Assembly: GCF_014202075.1 (NCBI RefSeq)
Contig: NZ_JACHFZ010000005.1
Location: 1 to 64,000, forward strand
DNA: 64,000 nt
Direction of reading: 5' to 3'
Source of the DNA: Brevundimonas basaltis
GTDB lineage: Bacteria > Pseudomonadota > Alphaproteobacteria > Caulobacterales > Caulobacteraceae
The stretch's first letter is position 1; each line of letters starts with the position of its first letter. The notes beneath the pieces were generated by a model. That model searched no databases and was not told the DNA's origin. It saw nothing but the letters and a program-made list of their open reading frames with translations. This document shows, one piece after another, positions 61,562 to 64,000 of the stretch. Both the position numbers and the translations under genes were made by a program.

Positions 61562-61670
61562 CGTCATCCCGGGGCGTGTCCCGGGGATCCAAGAACACCG
61601 AATGCGCTGTCCGCGCGCGACCGTGCGGCCTCCGCGATCATGGATGGCCGGGACAAGCCCGGCCATGACG
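61562..61670. repeat. GTCATCCCGGGG-type palindromic element
   Basis: CGTCATCCCGGGGCGTGTCC (from 61562) is mirrored by GGACAAGCCCGGCCATGACG (to 61670) with several mismatches, and each arm is itself partly palindromic. It shares the GTCATCC start with 53300-53473 and 55568-55705. It lies between murB and ddl. Confidence 0.75.
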
Positions 61671-61703
61671 GAGAAGAGAGAAAAGCGGCTCCAACCCGAT
61701 TGG

Positions 61704-61718
61704 TTGACGGGCTGTTAA
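61704..61718. promoter_or_regulatory. candidate CtrA-binding site upstream of ddl-ftsQ-ftsA
   Basis: TTGA-N7-TTAA (61704-61718) is one base from the palindromic CtrA box TTAA-N7-TTAA and lies about 40 bases before the ddl start. In Caulobacter, CtrA controls ftsQA transcription, so a cell-cycle promoter here would make sense. This is inference from the consensus. Confidence 0.4.
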
Positions 61719-61758
61719 GGACGGTTGCCGCATTGCGGTGATTGTTCCGGAGCTTCGC

Positions 61759-62697
61759 ATGACCCGCCCCTTCGCAGACCTTCACGTCGCCGTCCTGATG
61801 GGCGGGTTGTCGTCGGAGCGCGAAGTGTCGCTGAGCTCGGGTAAGGGCTGCGCGGACGCGCTGGAAGGGCAGGTGGCGCGGGTCAGCCGGATCGACGCCG
61901 GGCGCGACCTGGCCCAGGTGCTGGCCGAGCTGAAGCCCGATGTCGTGCTGAACGCCCTGCATGGCGAATGGGGCGAGGATGGCTGCGTCCAGGGCATCCT
62001 CGAGACGCTGCAGATTCCCTACACCCACTCCGGCCTGCTCGCCTCGGCCATCACCATGGACAAGGACAAGTCCAAGGCGATCCTGCGCGCCGCCGGCGTC
62101 ACCGTGCCCGGTGGAGGCCTGTATGACCGGCGCGAGGTGGCCCGGCGCCATGTGATGCCGCCGCCCTACATCATCAAGCCGAACGCCGAGGGTTCGTCGG
62201 TCGGCGTCTATCTGGTGCCCGAGGGCGCCAACGGACCGCAAGCCGAGGTCGGCGCGGACGACTGGACCTATGGCGAACAGGTGCTGGTCGAGCCCTTCAT
62301 TCCGGGCAAGGAACTGGCGGTGGCGGTGATCGGGGAGACGACCGGGCCGCGCGCGCTGACGGTCACCGACATCACCCCGGTCAAGGGCTTCTACGACTAC
62401 GAAGCCAAATATGCGCCGGGCGGCTCGATCCATAAACTGCCCGCCGATCTGCCGCCGGCCGTGTTCGAGGCGGCGCTGCGTCAATCGGAGCTGGCGCACG
62501 TTGCTCTTGGTTGCCGGGGGGTTTCACGATCGGACTTTCGTTATGACGATCTTAACGACGTTCTCGTTCTTCTGGAGGTCAACACCCAGCCGGGCATGAC
62601 GCCGACCTCGCTCGTCCCCGAGCAGGCCGCCCATGTCGGGATGGGATACGAAGACCTGGTCCGGTGGATGGTGGAGGACGCCTCATGCCCGCGGTAG
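61759..62697 (+). CDS. ddl: D-alanine--D-alanine ligase
   Basis: A 312-residue ATP-grasp enzyme from ATG 61759 ([20 protein letters not shown]), preceded by CCGGAG. It shows [56 protein letters not shown] and [15 protein letters not shown]. It makes the D-Ala-D-Ala end of the peptidoglycan stem peptide. It overlaps ftsQ by 13 bases. Confidence 0.96.
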   Translation: MTRPFADLHVAVLMGGLSSEREVSLSSGKGCADALEGQVARVSRIDAGRDLAQVLAELKPDVVLNALHGEWGEDGCVQGILETLQIPYTHSGLLASAITMDKDKSKAILRAAGVTVPGGGLYDRREVARRHVMPPPYIIKPNAEGSSVGVYLVPEGANGPQAEVGADDWTYGEQVLVEPFIPGKELAVAVIGETTGPRALTVTDITPVKGFYDYEAKYAPGGSIHKLPADLPPAVFEAALRQSELAHVALGCRGVSRSDFRYDDLNDVLVLLEVNTQPGMTPTSLVPEQAAHVGMGYEDLVRWMVEDASCPR

Positions 62698-63572
62698 TTC
62701 GCGGCGGTCGGCGACAGAGTTCGAACCAGCCTGCAAAACGCGGCGCGGCTCCCAAATCCCAGGGGCGCGGCCGCGCCCCGCGCAACGCGCCCGCCGTACC
62801 GGGCAAGATGGCGGCGATCGGCAAGCTGGACCTGTCGCCTCGCGCCGTCGTCATTTCGATCGTCGCCGGCGTCGTGGTGCTGGCCGGCGTGCTGGCGACC
62901 GGCGCACGGGCCGAGCGGATCGGCGCTTCGATCGGGCAGGGTGTCGACGGCATGGTCGTCGGCATGGGCCTGAAGCTGGAGAAGGTGTTCATCGAGGGCG
63001 AGTCGGCCGAAGCCACCGCCGCCATCCAGCGCGCGGTGCAGCTGAGCGCCGACCAGGCCATGACCTCGATCGACCTCGACGCCGTGCGCGAACGGGTCGA
63101 GGGCGTCGGCTGGGTCAAGTCGGCCCGGGTCGTGCGCCTGCTGCCCAACACCCTGATCGTGCATGTGACCGAGCATGACCGGCTGGCCATCTGGCAGGCC
63201 GGCGGGCGCAACATGGTGATCGACAGCCATGGCCAGGTGATCCGGGGCGCCGACGCCGGCCGCTATCCGAACCTGCCGCTGGTCGTCGGCAAGGGCGCCG
63301 AACAGGCCGCCGCCGAGGTTCTGCCCATGATCGCGCAGAGGCCGCGGCTGATGGCCCGGCTGGAGGCGCTGGTGCGCGTCGACGAGCGGCGATGGGACCT
63401 GCGCCTGAAGGACGGCAGCCTGATCCAGCTGCCCGCCACCGATCAGGACGCGGCCCTGATCCAGCTGGACGCGCTGGATCAGCGTGAACGGCTTCTGGAG
63501 CTCGGGTTCGCCCGCATCGATCTGAGAACGCCCTCGGAGGTCGCCGTCCGGCCCTCCGCCGGCGACGCATAG
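62685..63572 (+). CDS. ftsQ: cell division protein FtsQ
   Basis: A 295-residue bitopic division protein. A basic, Pro/Gly-rich cytoplasmic part (1-50) is followed by a membrane helix (about 53-72, [20 protein letters not shown]), a POTRA domain ([20 protein letters not shown], then [20 protein letters not shown]) and the beta domain ending [17 protein letters not shown]. It links early and late divisome proteins. It starts inside the ddl gene and is followed 11 bases later by ftsA. Confidence 0.94.
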   Translation: MPAVVRGGRRQSSNQPAKRGAAPKSQGRGRAPRNAPAVPGKMAAIGKLDLSPRAVVISIVAGVVVLAGVLATGARAERIGASIGQGVDGMVVGMGLKLEKVFIEGESAEATAAIQRAVQLSADQAMTSIDLDAVRERVEGVGWVKSARVVRLLPNTLIVHVTEHDRLAIWQAGGRNMVIDSHGQVIRGADAGRYPNLPLVVGKGAEQAAAEVLPMIAQRPRLMARLEALVRVDERRWDLRLKDGSLIQLPATDQDAALIQLDALDQRERLLELGFARIDLRTPSEVAVRPSAGDA

Positions 63573-63583
63573 GGTTTTGTAGA

Positions 63584-64000
63584 ATGGCTGGGCGGTCTGT
63601 GGACAAGGTTGTGGATGGCGGAAAGTCCGCCGCGGGTCGCGCGCCGGTCGTGGCGGCGCTGGATCTGGGTCAGTCCAAGGTCGGCTGTTTCATCATGAAG
63701 CCCGACGGCGTGCGCCACGCCGACCGCACGATCCGTGTGGCGGGGGCGGGGCACGTCCAGTCGCGCGGCATCCGGGGCGGCGGCATCGTCAACATGGACG
63801 AGGCGGCGCAGGCCATCGGCCACGCCGTCGAACGGGCCGAGCGCGCCGCCGGCTCGCCGGTCTCGGGCGTGGTGGTGACCACCGCCATCGGCCAGATGGC
63901 CAGCCACCGGGTGCAGGCCCGAGTCTCGCTGGGCGCCAATCCGGTCGGCGATGCCGATCTGGCGCGCGCCATCGCCATGGCCCTGGCCCAGGTCCGCCTG
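63584..64000 (+). CDS. ftsA: cell division protein FtsA, 5' part
   Basis: The first 139 codons of ftsA, cut by the window end. From ATG 63584 it reads MAGRSVDKVVDGGKSAAGRA, then the actin-like phosphate-1 region VAALDLGQSKVGCFIM, followed by GHVQSRGIRGGGIVNMDEAA and VVVTTAIGQMASHRVQ, which match FtsA. FtsA anchors FtsZ to the membrane and recruits later division proteins. No in-frame stop occurs in the part seen. Confidence 0.92.
   Translation, partial: MAGRSVDKVVDGGKSAAGRAPVVAALDLGQSKVGCFIMKPDGVRHADRTIRVAGAGHVQSRGIRGGGIVNMDEAAQAIGHAVERAERAAGSPVSGVVVTTAIGQMASHRVQARVSLGANPVGDADLARAIAMALAQVRL

Noticed and set aside
1-64000. CRISPR arrays, prophage, insertion sequences, rRNA operons and defence islands
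   Set aside because: No regular spacer-repeat array, no integrase or transposase, no phage structural genes and no rRNA sequence were found; the tandem repeat at 53033 has no spacers.

Overview
The window is a chromosomal segment of a high-GC alphaproteobacterium and looks most like Brevundimonas or another Caulobacteraceae. The reasons are a TipF-type flagellar EAL protein, alphaproteobacterial families of unknown function (DUF2093, DUF3297, DUF4170), HWE/HisKA_2 sensor kinases, possible CtrA boxes, GANTC (CcrM-type) sites concentrated between genes, and matches to the general-stress sigma factor (EcfG/SigT) promoter. I see no rRNA, IS element, prophage, CRISPR array or classical defence island. 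Most of the window is compact core genome with many 4-base ATGA/GTGA overlaps.

Layout. 1-427 has no gene but carries two dispersed repeats. 428-1238 holds two small lipoproteins and a possible tiny membrane protein. 1441-5684 (minus) is a signalling block of three stand-alone receiver proteins plus a GAF-PAS-PAS-HisKA-HATPase-REC-Hpt hybrid kinase, followed by tipF. 7378-9070 is an SDR and a lipid A-type acyltransferase. 9067-12483 is a receiver protein, an M23 peptidase, DUF2093 and xseA. 12566-19864 holds a reductase, glutaminase, an HWE kinase/receiver pair behind a perfect EcfG-type promoter, purD, a ParD/ParE-type toxin-antitoxin pair and an L,D-transpeptidase. 21380-30392 is mainly the minus-strand envelope block pmbA-cysQ-DUF4170 ... 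ABC exporter-DUF374 acyltransferase-waaA-lpxK. 30442-40031 holds peptidases, ubiD, an aldo/keto reductase, small secreted proteins and a frameshifted lipoprotein gene. 40083-47131 has tRNA-Leu(UAA), pyk, an orphan adenine methylase, rnhB-tag, an SDR, a GAF-HisKA_2 kinase and a cyclase-family protein. 47287-53929 has an entericidin-like lipoprotein with a terminator, ygfZ, a GT9 glycosyltransferase, a dihydroorotase-like protein, a hydrolase, an SdpI/SdpR-like pair and a repeat-rich intergenic region. 53950-64000 is erpA, dgt, SPOR protein, nagZ, scpA, scpB, then murC-murB-ddl-ftsQ-ftsA, the last cut by the window end.

The clearest unexplained structure is between genes. There are at least three families of dispersed palindromic elements. 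One shared ~105-bp module (19-127 and 53194-53298) is followed in both places by a different palindromic element. Several elements touch genes: one supplies the C-terminus and stop codon of lpxK, one supplies the ribosome-binding site of the methylase gene, and two sit where genes usually found in conserved neighbourhoods (argS, murG) are absent. The best regulatory leads are two perfect EcfG-type promoters, a triple palindromic operator at 51914-51977, and a 45-bp tandem repeat loaded with GANTC sites at 53033-53140. I did not find a convincing new multi-gene system; the strongest new material is the repeat elements and these regulatory arrays.
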